Source of the DNA: JAFEBO01 sp036392375
GTDB taxonomy: Bacteria; Planctomycetota; Phycisphaerae; Phycisphaerales; UBA1924
NCBI GenBank assembly: GCA_036392375.1
Contig: DASVYC010000083.1
Span: forward strand, 62,001 to 126,000
Direction: 5' to 3'
DNA: 64,000 nucleotides
Shown here: positions 1-9,262 of the stretch, piece after piece
How positions within the stretch are numbered: position 1 is the first letter of the stretch
Layout: each line of letters starts with the position of its first letter
Program-made: the position numbers and the translations under genes
Notes under the pieces: generated by a model
What the model saw: only the letters and a program-made list of their open reading frames with translations
Told to the model about the DNA's origin: nothing
Database searches by the model: none

Positions 1-1
1 C

Positions 2-655
2 ATCAATCTCTGGGCTGGCCTCAAGGGCGACATCTTCTACATGGCGACGCAAGCCGCGGCGGGCAGCAACGACCGCTTCCTGCTCCTCTCAGGACCCAAC
101 GGCCCCGGCGCGTTGCAGAACGCCATGTGGGGCAAGGGCGGCCAGATCGGCGCATGGGCGTCGTTCGTCGGCAACGAAAGCTCCAACGGCTTCAATGGGT
201 GGTTTGACGTGCCGTCCGGCAACGTCACGCAGAACGCCGCCACCAACAACGGCGGCGTGCTCGCCGCCACCATCGACCTCAAGAAGCGCTTCGGCGGCGG
301 CACCACGCTCTCCAGCAAGGTCTACGTCGCCGTAGGGACCTATCCGACCGCCGACGCGACAACGCCCGTCAGCGCCGACTGCATCCCAAGCGCTGTCGGC
401 AACACTCTGCCCAACGCGATCGAGATCAAGCTCTGCCAGTTCGCCAACCCGCGCTCGCCCCAGGGATGCTGCCCAAGCGACCTGACCAACGACGGCTTCA
501 TCGACGACGCCGACTTTGTGCTCTTCGCCGACTTCTACAACACGCTCGTCATGCCCGGCGAGTACCAAGGCGGGGACCTCACCGGCGACGCGAGCTGCGA
601 CGACGCCGACTTCGTGCTCTTTGCGACGGCATACAACGAGCTGCTTTGTCCCTGA
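2..655 (+). CDS. Secreted protein with C-terminal GC-type dockerin (5' end outside window)
   Basis: The reading frame is open to the left edge of the window, so this is the C-terminal part of a longer gene; the first ATG at 41 is probably internal. The visible N-terminal part is an unrecognised, Gly/Asn-rich extracellular-type domain. The last ~60 residues form a paired calcium-loop module: a unit from CCPSDLTNDGFIDDADFVLF to the mid-module, then a second unit with DLTGDASCDDADFVLF and the terminal NELLCP. This is the planctomycete GC-type dockerin pattern, expected on exported proteins. The function of the rest is unknown. The next gene, 160 nt downstream on the same strand, carries the same tail. 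Confidence 0.8.
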   Translation: MNLWAGLKGDIFYMATQAAAGSNDRFLLLSGPNGPGALQNAMWGKGGQIGAWASFVGNESSNGFNGWFDVPSGNVTQNAATNNGGVLAATIDLKKRFGGGTTLSSKVYVAVGTYPTADATTPVSADCIPSAVGNTLPNAIEIKLCQFANPRSPQGCCPSDLTNDGFIDDADFVLFADFYNTLVMPGEYQGGDLTGDASCDDADFVLFATAYNELLCP

Positions 656-814
656 CCGCCTGTACCTCGCTGGGGCGGGGCCTTCCAGGCCCCACGGCCA
701 GAGCGCAAGCTCCCAGCAAAGGCATGGATTTCAATCACGCCGTCCGAAATACACCTCGTGCGACCGCGTTGGACTGCCGACCCGACCACGCACCCCGGCC
801 CTGGAGTCCATCCC

Positions 815-1932
815 ATGCGATCACTCGTCGCCCTCGCCGGCGCGGCCGCTGTTGCCGCGCCCGCCCTTGCCCAGACCCCGACCTTCAACGACATTGTCTA
901 CGCCAACGTGCTCCGCGACGACGGGATCTCAATGCCCGTCCGCCTCGACGTCTATTGGAACAACAACGTCGCCCCCTCGACTGCGTCCCCCTGCGTCGTC
1001 TGGATCCACGGCGGCGGCTGGGTCGGCGGCACGCATGACAACGTGCCGCAGATGGTCCGCACGCTCCTCAGCAGCGGCTTCGTCGTCGCCAGCGCGAGTA
1101 CCGTCTCAGCGGCGAGGCCATCTTCCCCGCGCAGATCCATGACGTCAAGGGCGCCATCCGACACCTCAAGCGGAACGCCGCCAACTATCGCATCGATCCC
1201 GCTCGCATCGGGACCTGGGGCACCAGCGCCGGTGGCCATCTCTCCGCGCTCGTGCTCACCAGCAACAACGTCTTCGAAGCCGAAGGCAGTGTCGGCGGCG
1301 TCGGACCCCGCGCCACGATCCGAGCGGCGGTCGACTTCTTCGGACCGACGGACATCCTGAACATGAGCCTCGATGTCACCACCCCGCCGGGATCCGGCTT
1401 CGATCACGACGCGCCGACCTCACCCGAGTCGCAGCTCATCGGTTTCGACGCTCCGGGACAGGGCATCGGTGTCCTTCGCGCGAACCAGAACAACCCCGCC
1501 GCACCATTCCCCGAGAAGATGCGGCTCGTCAATCTCGCCAACCCGATCACCCATGTCGATCCGCGTGATCTACGTATCTTCATCGCGCACGGCACGGCCG
1601 ATAGCACGGTGCCGATCAAGCAGAGCCAGCGGTTGTTCGACGCAATGAATGCGGTCAACACATCGCCGCAGTACACGCCGGTCACCGGAGCCGGGCACGG
1701 GGCACTCGGAAGCGCAGTCGAAGCCGCGGCTCGGCAGTTCCTGATCGACGAGCTCACCCGTTGCCTGACCGACCTCGACCGCGACGGGCTTGTCGACGAC
1801 GCGGACTTTGTCCGATTCGCGTTCTCGTACAACGCGCTCTTCGACGCCCGCGCCGACTTCAACGGCGATGGCCTGTGCGACGACGGCGACTTCGTCATCT
1901 TTGCGCGGGCCTACGAGTCGCTGGGGTGCTGA
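815..1932 (+). pseudogene. Secreted alpha/beta-hydrolase (esterase) with dockerin tail, broken by a frameshift
   Basis: ATG 815 opens a signal peptide (MRSLVALAGAAAVAAPALAQ) followed by a hydrolase start with the oxyanion-hole motif HGGGW. Near base 1094 the reading frame changes. The frame from 815 degenerates after FVVAS, while the frame ending at 1932 continues sensibly with EYRLSGEAIFPAQIHDVKG, the nucleophile elbow GTSAGGH, an Asp in IAHGTADSTVP and a His in GAGHGAL, then two dockerin units (DLDRDGLVDDADFV and DFNGDGLCDDGDFV). The codons run GCC AGC then GCGAGTACC, so one missing base (for example GTCGAG becoming GCGAG) restores the expected VEYRLS. The fold and catalytic triad suggest a carboxylesterase or pectin-acetylesterase-like enzyme. 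It is either a real pseudogene or a one-base sequencing error. Confidence 0.8.
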
Positions 1933-1987
1933 TCGCGTGAGGGCTCGCACGCGGAACGACGACCGCCGTGGGACCTCGTGCTCCCTG

Positions 1988-2932
1988 TTACGGACACGCA
2001 AAATTGTCGTATCGAGCGGAGAACACCGCGAAGTCGTTCTCGTCCACTGCACGGTCGAGATTGAGATCCGCGGCGCAGGACGCATCGAGGATCGTCATGA
2101 TTGCGCAATCGCCGCGGTGGTACATCCGCGCGAACGACTCGAAGTCGGCGTCGTCTACGACGCGGTCGAGATTCAGATCGCCCTGACAGTGCCACGATGC
2201 CGACACGGACACACTGTCAAAGTCGGCCGAACCCTGGCTGGCGAACGGCATCGCGGCGCTCCCCCGCCCGTCGGCCGCGAGCTGGATGCGTGACACCGAC
2301 ACCGCGGCGTGCGAGAAGACCAGGAGCTGATTGCCGTTCCATTCCACGCGGCCCAGGCCGCTGGTGAGATCGAGACGGATGACCACCTCGTTCCATTCCG
2401 ACGCGTCGGCGACTGGTTCGGCCGTGCGCCACGGGATCTCGTTTCCGTCAAACACCGCGACGCCGTCCAGCATGCCGGTCGAGTTGAGGCCGATGTCCGC
2501 GATGGCGGAGTTCTCGGCGTCGTCGATCACGATCGCCGCACGCACCGCGCGCGTATTGGGGTGCGACGGCATCGAGACCCGCACGTACCCACGCAGACTG
2601 ATCACCGATTGCTCGGAGGACCGCGGCTCAAACAGGCACGCACCCTGCGCGAATCCGACCCATCCGCCCCATCGGTTGCGGAATCCCGGCAGGTTGTAAT
2701 CCGCAAACTCGGTGGTGTCGACACGGACATAGCCCGCTCCGTCGTGAGCGGCGCCGAAAATCTGCACACGGAAGAGCGCCCGCGGGTCGGTCCAGATGCC
2801 CTTCCCGTGGATCGAGCCGCCCGCGGCGGTGTCGAATCCCTCGTCCATGATCGCCCTGTCGGACGAGACGTCTCCCCACGCCGCCGCCCCGAACGCCAAC
2901 GCCGCCGCTGCCGCCAGTCGTGATCGCCGCAT
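1988..2932 (-). CDS. Exported protein with GC-type dockerin, lectin-like body
   Basis: 314 residues. ATG at 2932 starts a signal peptide (MRRSRLAAAAALAFGAAAWG). The body, from roughly residue 25 to 245, has the alternating pattern of a beta-sandwich (for example GYVRVSMPSH, WNEVVIRLDL, GRVEWNGNQLL) and resembles concanavalin-like or LamG jelly-roll domains, but I recognise no named family. It ends in two dockerin units, DLNLDRVVDDADFESF and DLNLDRAVDENDFAVF, finishing FACP. It converges on the broken esterase gene with about 55 nt between stops. It probably binds a glycan or surface ligand, which is inferred from the fold only. Confidence 0.75.
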   Translation of the reverse strand: MRRSRLAAAAALAFGAAAWGDVSSDRAIMDEGFDTAAGGSIHGKGIWTDPRALFRVQIFGAAHDGAGYVRVDTTEFADYNLPGFRNRWGGWVGFAQGACLFEPRSSEQSVISLRGYVRVSMPSHPNTRAVRAAIVIDDAENSAIADIGLNSTGMLDGVAVFDGNEIPWRTAEPVADASEWNEVVIRLDLTSGLGRVEWNGNQLLVFSHAAVSVSRIQLAADGRGSAAMPFASQGSADFDSVSVSASWHCQGDLNLDRVVDDADFESFARMYHRGDCAIMTILDASCAADLNLDRAVDENDFAVFSARYDNFACP

Positions 2933-3157
2933 GTGTGTGCTCCCTGCGCTCGAGGCGCTCCGTGCGTTGCCGCGCGTGCCCTCGCGGCGTCACACCGAAT
3001 ACCCGCAGGGAGATTCCGCGCTTCACGGAATCCGCCGAAACTCAGCCTGAAATGCGTGTGTCCGTCGCGTTGTCGCCGCACGCAGCGCCGCAACGCCGCG
3101 TGCAAGCGTGCGTGCGAGCGCTCACCCGGTTGTTTGTGCAACACAATCCCGCAAGGA

Positions 3158-3901
3158 TCACGGCCGGGCCGCGATCGGCTTCGTCGGTTCCACGCTCGGC
3201 ACGGGGTGACCCTCGATCCACCCGCCCTCCCGCAGAGCGACCAGCACCGGGCCCGCCATCGATCGCATCGTCTCGTCCACCTTTGGCTTGGCGTCGAACC
3301 GCTGGGCCTCGGCGATCGCCTCGTCCACCGACACGCCCTCGAATGCGGCCCGGAACAGCCCGATCGCGCAGCTCGTCCGCTGGCTGCCCGTCGCGCAGTG
3401 CACCAGCACCGGCTGGCGTGCCGGGTCTGACGCGATCCGCAGCGCCGCGACGTACTCGTTTGGATTGCCAGTCGAGTCGCCGATCAGATCAAACTTGAAC
3501 CGCGTGATCCCCAGCGCCTGAGCCGAAAGCTGCAGACGCCGATCGCGGATCTCACCTTCAGACGCGACACCCAAGTCGATGATGGTTCGGATGCCGCGGC
3601 CTTTCACCATGGATTCCAACGCCGCCGGCGAGGGCTCGGCGCTGCGGTAAACCTTCCCCGGCACGACCTCGGCAAAGCGCTTCGGGTGGAGATCGGGCCA
3701 GACGACTCGGTATCCAAACACGCCGACACAAACCACCAGTGCCGCGATCGCGACCAGCGAGACCACGCTCCCGAACCCGTCCCGCTTTGGTGCCCTTTCG
3801 TCGTTCACGAACAACTTTACGACCGACGCGTTGGTGCCATCACTCCGTCCCCATCGCGGCTCGATTGATGCGACCTCGCGGCGGCGCAGCGCACTACTCA
3901 C
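3158..3901 (-). CDS. Membrane-anchored dual-specificity/tyrosine phosphatase
   Basis: 247 residues from a GTG at 3901; no in-frame ATG lies before the membrane segment, so the start is uncertain (another GTG lies just before VNDERAPKRDG). One transmembrane helix (SVVSLVAIAALVVCVGVFGY, about residues 45-64) is followed by a phosphatase domain. It has KVYRSAEPS, the strand motif IRTIIDLGV, and the P-loop VHCATGSQRTS, which fits Cys-x5-Arg with C-A-T-G-S-Q-R. The family hydrolyses phosphotyrosine or phosphoinositide-type substrates. A loop Asp acting as general acid is plausible at FDLIGD. The gene is divergent from recR. The physiological substrate is unknown. Confidence 0.75.
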   Translation of the reverse strand: MSSALRRREVASIEPRWGRSDGTNASVVKLFVNDERAPKRDGFGSVVSLVAIAALVVCVGVFGYRVVWPDLHPKRFAEVVPGKVYRSAEPSPAALESMVKGRGIRTIIDLGVASEGEIRDRRLQLSAQALGITRFKFDLIGDSTGNPNEYVAALRIASDPARQPVLVHCATGSQRTSCAIGLFRAAFEGVSVDEAIAEAQRFDAKPKVDETMRSMAGPVLVALREGGWIEGHPVPSVEPTKPIAARP

Positions 3902-4032
3902 CCCGCCTCAGTCGCGCGGTTCCAAGCAGCCGCGGTCCGATGGCGTCACGCATCCCCGTCACCCACTCACAAGTTCACCCCCTCCCCATTCAATCTTGCC
4001 CCCCGCTCGTCCACTTCCTCTACCATTCACCC

Positions 4033-4695
4033 ATGCCCGGCCCCTCCAACACCCCGCAACCCAAGAAGGGCCTTGCTTACCCCAGCGCCGTCGAGCGGCT
4101 CATCGACGAGTTCGCCGCCCTCCCCGGCATCGGCCGTCGCAGCGCCGAACGCTTGGCGTTCTTTATCCTCAAGAGCACCGAGCCCGACGCCATGCGGCTG
4201 GCCAAGGCCATCCACGACGTCAAGAAGAACATCCGCCACTGCGTCACCTGCTGGAACCTCTCCGACGCCGACACCTGCTCCATCTGCGCTGACCCCGCCC
4301 GCGACCGCGCCACTGTGCTCGTGGTCGAGCAGCCCAAGGACCTCATCGCCCTCGAACAGACCGCGATGTACAAGGGCCTCTACCACGTCCTCATGGGCCG
4401 CCTCAGCCCCCTTGACGGCGTCGCCGCCACCGACCTCACCATCCCCGACCTCCTGGAGCGCTGCCGCGACCCCAAACGCAACCCCGGCAACACAAAGGTC
4501 TTGGAAGTGATTCTCGGACTTAACCCCACCCTCGAAGGTGACGGAACCGGCCTCTATTTGCAGAAAGAACTGGAAGGTCTGGGGGTCCGTATCACAAGAT
4601 TGGCACGTGGTTTGCCGTCAGGCAGCCAATTGGAGTATGCCAACAAGGCGGTTTTGGCCGATGCCATAGTCGGCCGCCAGCGCGTCGGGGACTGA
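4033..4695 (+). CDS. recR: Recombination mediator RecR
   Basis: 220 residues from ATG 4033, the usual RecR length. The start was chosen because the conserved region begins right after it (YPSAVERLIDEFAALPGIGRRSAERLAF, a helix-hairpin-helix at about residues 16-43). A Cys4 zinc finger uses C70, C73, C82 and C85. The Toprim domain begins with VLVVEQPKDLIALE near residue 95 and the protein ends with the conserved TRLARGLPSGSQLEYAN. RecR works with RecF/RecO to load RecA on gapped DNA. Unlike many bacteria, dnaX and ybaB are not adjacent here but about 15 kb away. Codon choice in the last ~50 codons shifts to TTG/GGT/AGA, unlike the rest of the gene. rpoN follows after about 80 nt. Confidence 0.95.
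   Translation: MPGPSNTPQPKKGLAYPSAVERLIDEFAALPGIGRRSAERLAFFILKSTEPDAMRLAKAIHDVKKNIRHCVTCWNLSDADTCSICADPARDRATVLVVEQPKDLIALEQTAMYKGLYHVLMGRLSPLDGVAATDLTIPDLLERCRDPKRNPGNTKVLEVILGLNPTLEGDGTGLYLQKELEGLGVRITRLARGLPSGSQLEYANKAVLADAIVGRQRVGD
4601..4616 (+). promoter_or_regulatory. Candidate sigma-54 (-24/-12) promoter upstream of rpoN
   Basis: The sequence TGGCACGTGGTTTGCC matches the sigma-54 consensus TGGCACGNNNNTTGCW at all specified bases except the last, with the invariant GG and GC 12 bp apart. It lies inside the 3' end of recR, about 160 nt before the rpoN ATG, on the same strand. It could drive rpoN by its own product. The same bases encode the conserved RecR residues LARGLP, so coincidence is possible, although the codons used (TTG, CGT, GGT, TTG) are not the ones this gene otherwise prefers. 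Confidence 0.45.
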
Positions 4696-4775
4696 CCCCT
4701 CACCCTCACTACCCCACGCGAACCCGGCGGCCCTTCCGGAACAGGACGTTCCCGCAACCGCTGGAGAGCACCGCG

Positions 4776-6410
4776 ATGAGGTTTGAGACCCAGCAAAGCA
4801 TGAAGCTCGGCCAGCAGATGAAGCTGGCGCCGCGGATGATCCAGTCCATGGAGATCCTGCAGATGCCGCTCGCGGAGCTGCAGGAGCGCATCCAGCAGGA
4901 GCTCGAGAGCAACCCCACGCTCGAGCTCGCCGAGACCGAGGCGAGCGCGACGGCCGAGGTCGCGGGCGACGACGTCGATGTCGCCGAAACCAACGAAGAC
5001 GAGGACGACGTCACCGAGGGCTCGCTCTCGGAAGACGAGACGCCCCTCGATGTCGGCGACGACCGCGACGACTTCGCGCGGCTTGAGCAGTTCAACGAGT
5101 CCAACCCTGAAGCAGCCGAGAATGAGTTCGACGGCGGCGACGAATCGCACGAGGCCGAAGCCCCCAGCGTACGCGAGCTCGCCGAGCGCCCCAGCCGCGA
5201 CGAGGACTTCGAGTACCAGCCGCGCAGCTCCGGCGACGACCGCGACGCCAAGTCCGAAGCGATGGCCGCGACACCGGCGCGGAGCATCTCGTTGCACGAG
5301 CAGCTCCGCGAGCAGTGGCACCTCGCCGAGGTGAAGGAAGAATTCAAGCCCCTCGGCGAATTGATCATCTCCTTCCTTGATGCCGACGGCTACCTCCGCA
5401 CGCCGCTCGAGACCATCGCCGACCGGGCACCCGGCGAAGCGAAGCCCCGCTCCGTCGATCTTGAAAACGCGCTGCGTGCCGTGCAGCTCTTCCTCGAGCC
5501 GCCGGGCGTTGCCGCCCGCGATGCCCGCGAGTGCCTCCTGCTCCAGCTCGACGCCTTTGGCGACGCCGAGGACGAACGCAAGATCGAGCCCGAGGTCATC
5601 GCCCACGCCCGCCTGATCGTCGAGAACCACCTCGACGATCTGATGAACAACCGCCTGCCCCGCGTGAGCGAGAAGACCCATCTCTCCCTCGCCGAGATCC
5701 GCGGCGCCCTCGAGCTGCTGAAGAAACTGAGCCTCGCCCCCGCCCGCCGCCTCGTCACCGAGGACGTGCGACCCATCGTCGCCGATGCGATCGTCGAGTA
5801 CGACGCCGAGCGCGACCGCTATATCGCCTATCTCAACGAACGCCGTATCCCCGACCTGCGCATCAATCAGGAGTACGCCCAGCTCAGCAAGGGCAAGCCC
5901 GACAAGGGCATGGACAAGCGCGGCAAGGACTTCCTTCGCACCAACCTCTCCAACGCCGCGTGGCTCATCGACGCGGTCAACCAGCGCAAGCACACGCTCC
6001 TGCGCGTCGTGCAAGCCGTCGTCGACGCGCAGCGCGACTACTTCGACTTCGGCCCGCAAGCCCTCAAGCCCCTGCCGATGACGCTGGTCGCCGAGCAGCT
6101 CGGCATCCACGTCGCCACCGTCAGCCGCGCCGTGAGCGAGAAGCACCTCCAGACGCCCCGGGGCGTCGTCCCGCTGCGAAAGTTCTTTTCTGGCGGGCTG
6201 CAGACCGAGGGCGGCGAGGACATGGCGTGGGACGCCATCAAGGTCGCGCTCCGCGACATCATCGACCACGAAGACAAGAAGAAACCCTGGTCGGACGAAG
6301 CCCTCGTCGACAAGCTCCAGGAACGCGGCATCGATATCGCCCGCCGCACCGTCGCCAAGTACCGCGACCAGCTCAACATCCCCGCGGCCCGGCTGCGTCG
6401 CGAGTACTGA
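4776..6410 (+). CDS. rpoN: RNA polymerase sigma-54 factor RpoN
   Basis: 544 residues, ATG 4776 preceded by GGAGAG. Region I is the Gln/Leu-rich N-terminus (MKLGQQMKLAPRMIQSMEIL, LQMPLAELQERIQQELESNP), which contacts enhancer-binding AAA+ activators. Residues about 50-175 are a long acidic linker (region II). The core-binding domain follows. A helix-turn-helix near residue 435-455 (LVAEQLGIHVATVSRAVSEK) and the C-terminal RpoN box (ARRTVAKYRDQLNIPAARLR) recognise the -12 and -24 promoter elements. The factor directs transcription that depends on ATP-hydrolysing activators. The acidic linker is longer than in the enterobacterial protein (477 residues in E. coli). Confidence 0.96.
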   Translation: MRFETQQSMKLGQQMKLAPRMIQSMEILQMPLAELQERIQQELESNPTLELAETEASATAEVAGDDVDVAETNEDEDDVTEGSLSEDETPLDVGDDRDDFARLEQFNESNPEAAENEFDGGDESHEAEAPSVRELAERPSRDEDFEYQPRSSGDDRDAKSEAMAATPARSISLHEQLREQWHLAEVKEEFKPLGELIISFLDADGYLRTPLETIADRAPGEAKPRSVDLENALRAVQLFLEPPGVAARDARECLLLQLDAFGDAEDERKIEPEVIAHARLIVENHLDDLMNNRLPRVSEKTHLSLAEIRGALELLKKLSLAPARRLVTEDVRPIVADAIVEYDAERDRYIAYLNERRIPDLRINQEYAQLSKGKPDKGMDKRGKDFLRTNLSNAAWLIDAVNQRKHTLLRVVQAVVDAQRDYFDFGPQALKPLPMTLVAEQLGIHVATVSRAVSEKHLQTPRGVVPLRKFFSGGLQTEGGEDMAWDAIKVALRDIIDHEDKKKPWSDEALVDKLQERGIDIARRTVAKYRDQLNIPAARLRREY

Positions 6411-6440
6411 TCGCTGCGCTCCCGCGCGCACTCCGACCAA

Positions 6441-9017
6441 TCACTTCACCCGCGTCAGCCTCGCGTACTCCAGCACCAGCGTTTTGGTGCCCACGCCCCG
6501 GAAGCGGATCGTCGCCCGGGCGTTGGCGCCGGCCGTGATGCTGAGCACCTCGCCCTCGCCGAACTGCGGGTGACGCACGATGGCGCCCACTGGAAATGCT
6601 GCGTTGGACGGCATCTTGGTTTTTCCGCCGCTCCCCGAGAGTCCCGACGCACCCCACGCGAGCCCGGCCCGCTTGGGCCCGGCCTTGGCCGCGAACTCGC
6701 CCTCAGGCACGTACCGCGGCCCGTCGCCGCCGCCCGCGTCGCTCAGTGCATCCGGGTCGCCGCTACGCTCGATGAACTCGCGCATGTCGCGTGCGGCCAT
6801 TGCGTCGGCCTGATCGCTGAACAGGCACGACTCTTTCGGCAGCTCCTCCAGGAATCGGCTCGGGATCGTGCGCTCGGGGATGCCGCGGAGCGTGCGGTAG
6901 CGGCTGGACGTGATCAAGAGCCGCCGCATCGCGCGGGTGATGCCCACGAAGCACAGCCGGCGCTCTTCTTCGAGCTCGTCCTGCGACTCTCGCGCCCGGC
7001 TGTGCGGCAACTGGCCCTCTTCCAGCCCGATGATCGCCACCGCGCGGAACTCCAGGCCCTTCGCTGCGTGCAGCGTCATGAGAGTCACCGCGCCGCTGGC
7101 CTGATCCACCGCGTCGGCGTCGGCCACCAGCGCGATCGACTCCAGGTACGCACGCAGCATCGCGAGCAGCGGCGGAGCATCGCCGCGGGGCTTCACGGTC
7201 GCCTCGTCGATCTCGAAATCATCGAACGGCGTGGGCCCGACGGGCACGGGATTCTCGTCCTCGTCGCCGTCTTCCTCGCCCATCTCGTCCAGCGCCGCCG
7301 CCGGATCGGCCATGGCGTCGAACTCCATCTCGAACTGCCGCGCGCTGGAGACCAGTTCGTCGAGGTTGTCCAGCCGCTCCAGGTCCGCGTCGCTGTTGCT
7401 CGCCTTGGCCTGGCTGCGGTACATCGATTCCAGGCCCGATTCGCGGATCACCCGCGAGACGAGGTCCGCGAGCGTGGTCGCGACCTGCGCGCCCATGAAT
7501 GTTCCGCCTCCGGTCCACTCGTCGATCATGGCGACGAACTTCTCAACCGCCGCGGCTCCACGCCCCACGACGTCGAGGATGTTCGAGGCGTCCCGCATCG
7601 CCGCCAGCACGGGCAGGCCCTTCATCGCCGCGTAGTCCTCGAGCTTGCCGAAGGTCGTGGCCCCGATGCCGCGTGTGGGGGTGTTGACGATCCGCGCCAG
7701 CGAGACATCATCGCTCGGATTGGCGATCAACCGCAGGTACGCGATCGCGTTCTTCACTTCCTCGCGCTCGTAGTACGCCGTGCCACGGGCGATGGTGTAC
7801 GGGATCGCCGCCGCACGCAGCGCGTCCTCCATCACGCGGCTCAGAGAGTTGGTGCGGTAGAACACCGCCATGTCCCGCCACGTGATCGCCTCGGGCGCGT
7901 TCTCGCGTTCGTCCTTGACGTGCTTCAGCCAATCCGCCACCAGCGACGCCTCGTGATTCTCGTCGCGCGTCAGCACCACTTCGACACGCTCGCCGCCCGA
8001 GCGGGCGGTGAACAGGTCCTTGTGCTTGCGCTTCACGTTGTGCCGGATCAGCGTGTCCGCGGCCTTGAGGATCGGCGCCGTCGAGCGGAAGTTCTCGCCC
8101 AGCGTGATTACCTTTGTCCCCGGGTACGAACGCTCGAACTCCAGGATGTTGCTGATGTCCGCGCCTCGCCAGCCGTAGATGGCCTGGTCCGGATCGCCGA
8201 CGACGCAGATGTTCGTGCCCGGAGCGCCCGTGATCAACCGGCCTTCCACGGCCTTCTCAAGCGAATCGAGCGGCGCACCCGCGATCAGCGAGGCGATCAC
8301 GAACTGGGCGTGATTGGTGTCCTGATACTCGTCGATGAGCAGATAGCGCCAGCGCTCGTTGCACTCCCGCCGGACCTCGGGGTTGTTCTTGAGCAGCTTC
8401 GCTGTCAGCACCAGCAGATCATCGAAGTCCACCGCACCCGCGAGCCGCAGCGCTTTCTGATACCCCGTGTAGATCTTCGCGATGTTCTTCGAATAAAAGT
8501 CGATCGCCTGAGCCGCGTACTCCTCGGCGCTCAAGAGATCGTTCTTGGCGTTGCTGATCGCCGACAACGCGCTCCGCGGCGGAAAGTTACTCGTCGAAAG
8601 CTGCAACTCCCCGATCACCCGCTTGCAGATCGCCTGCTGGTCGGACGAGTCGTAGATCGAGAACTCGGGCTTGAGCCCCGCGGCCTCCGCGTACTTGCGG
8701 AGCAGACGTGCGCACAGCGAGTGGAACGTCGTGACCGTCAGGCCCCGCGTCAGCCGCGGATCGTGCCCCAGCAAGTTGAGCACGCGCTCACGCATCTCGC
8801 TCGCGGCCTTGTTGGTGAATGTCACCGCCAGGATCGACCACGGGGCGACACCCTGGCGGATCAGGAACCCGATGCGGCGGGTGATAACGCGGGTTTTGCC
8901 CGAGCCGGCGCCGGCGAGCACCAGCAGCGGTCCTTCGGTCGTGAGCACGGCGCGGCGCTGCGGCTCGGTCAAGCCCGAGAGCAGTTCGTCATCGCCCGCC
9001 AACGCCGGATCGGCCAT
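6441..9017 (-). CDS. pcrA: UvrD/PcrA-type ATP-dependent DNA helicase
   Basis: 858 residues from ATG 9017, which has AGAGGA about 9 nt upstream; a TTG three codons earlier is less likely. Superfamily 1A motifs appear in order: Walker A LAGAGSGKT, Ia TFTNKAASEM, II LLIDEYQDTN, III VGDPDQAIYGWRGA, IV LGENFRS, V LMTLHAAKGLEF and VI RRLCFVGITRAMRRL. The C-terminus (VRHPQFGEGEVLSITA) is the Tudor-like fold of PcrA that contacts RNA polymerase. The enzyme is a 3'-5' helicase in repair and in removal of RecA or stalled polymerase. An acidic insert (DEMGEEDGDEDENP, about residue 580) interrupts the 2B/2A region. Its stop converges on rpoN with 30 nt between. Confidence 0.95.
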   Translation of the reverse strand: MADPALAGDDELLSGLTEPQRRAVLTTEGPLLVLAGAGSGKTRVITRRIGFLIRQGVAPWSILAVTFTNKAASEMRERVLNLLGHDPRLTRGLTVTTFHSLCARLLRKYAEAAGLKPEFSIYDSSDQQAICKRVIGELQLSTSNFPPRSALSAISNAKNDLLSAEEYAAQAIDFYSKNIAKIYTGYQKALRLAGAVDFDDLLVLTAKLLKNNPEVRRECNERWRYLLIDEYQDTNHAQFVIASLIAGAPLDSLEKAVEGRLITGAPGTNICVVGDPDQAIYGWRGADISNILEFERSYPGTKVITLGENFRSTAPILKAADTLIRHNVKRKHKDLFTARSGGERVEVVLTRDENHEASLVADWLKHVKDERENAPEAITWRDMAVFYRTNSLSRVMEDALRAAAIPYTIARGTAYYEREEVKNAIAYLRLIANPSDDVSLARIVNTPTRGIGATTFGKLEDYAAMKGLPVLAAMRDASNILDVVGRGAAAVEKFVAMIDEWTGGGTFMGAQVATTLADLVSRVIRESGLESMYRSQAKASNSDADLERLDNLDELVSSARQFEMEFDAMADPAAALDEMGEEDGDEDENPVPVGPTPFDDFEIDEATVKPRGDAPPLLAMLRAYLESIALVADADAVDQASGAVTLMTLHAAKGLEFRAVAIIGLEEGQLPHSRARESQDELEEERRLCFVGITRAMRRLLITSSRYRTLRGIPERTIPSRFLEELPKESCLFSDQADAMAARDMREFIERSGDPDALSDAGGGDGPRYVPEGEFAAKAGPKRAGLAWGASGLSGSGGKTKMPSNAAFPVGAIVRHPQFGEGEVLSITAGANARATIRFRGVGTKTLVLEYARLTRVK

Positions 9018-9262
9018 TTGTCGCAATCCTCTCGCTCCTTCTCGGGCTCCTTCCCGAGACCGCAGCGTCCACGCCGCGGCCGCTTTTCACGCTGCGCAAG
9101 AATAGCGTCCGGCGTTCCTTCGCGCCGCAAACGACAGGGCTCGACGCCAACTTTCCTCGCCGTTCTCGTCCACACCCGCCTGCGCGGCAACGCCCTCGGG
9201 ACACGCTTGGATGCCGCGAGACGCCGCACAAGCACTCCATCCGAGACGCGCGACGAGACTGT

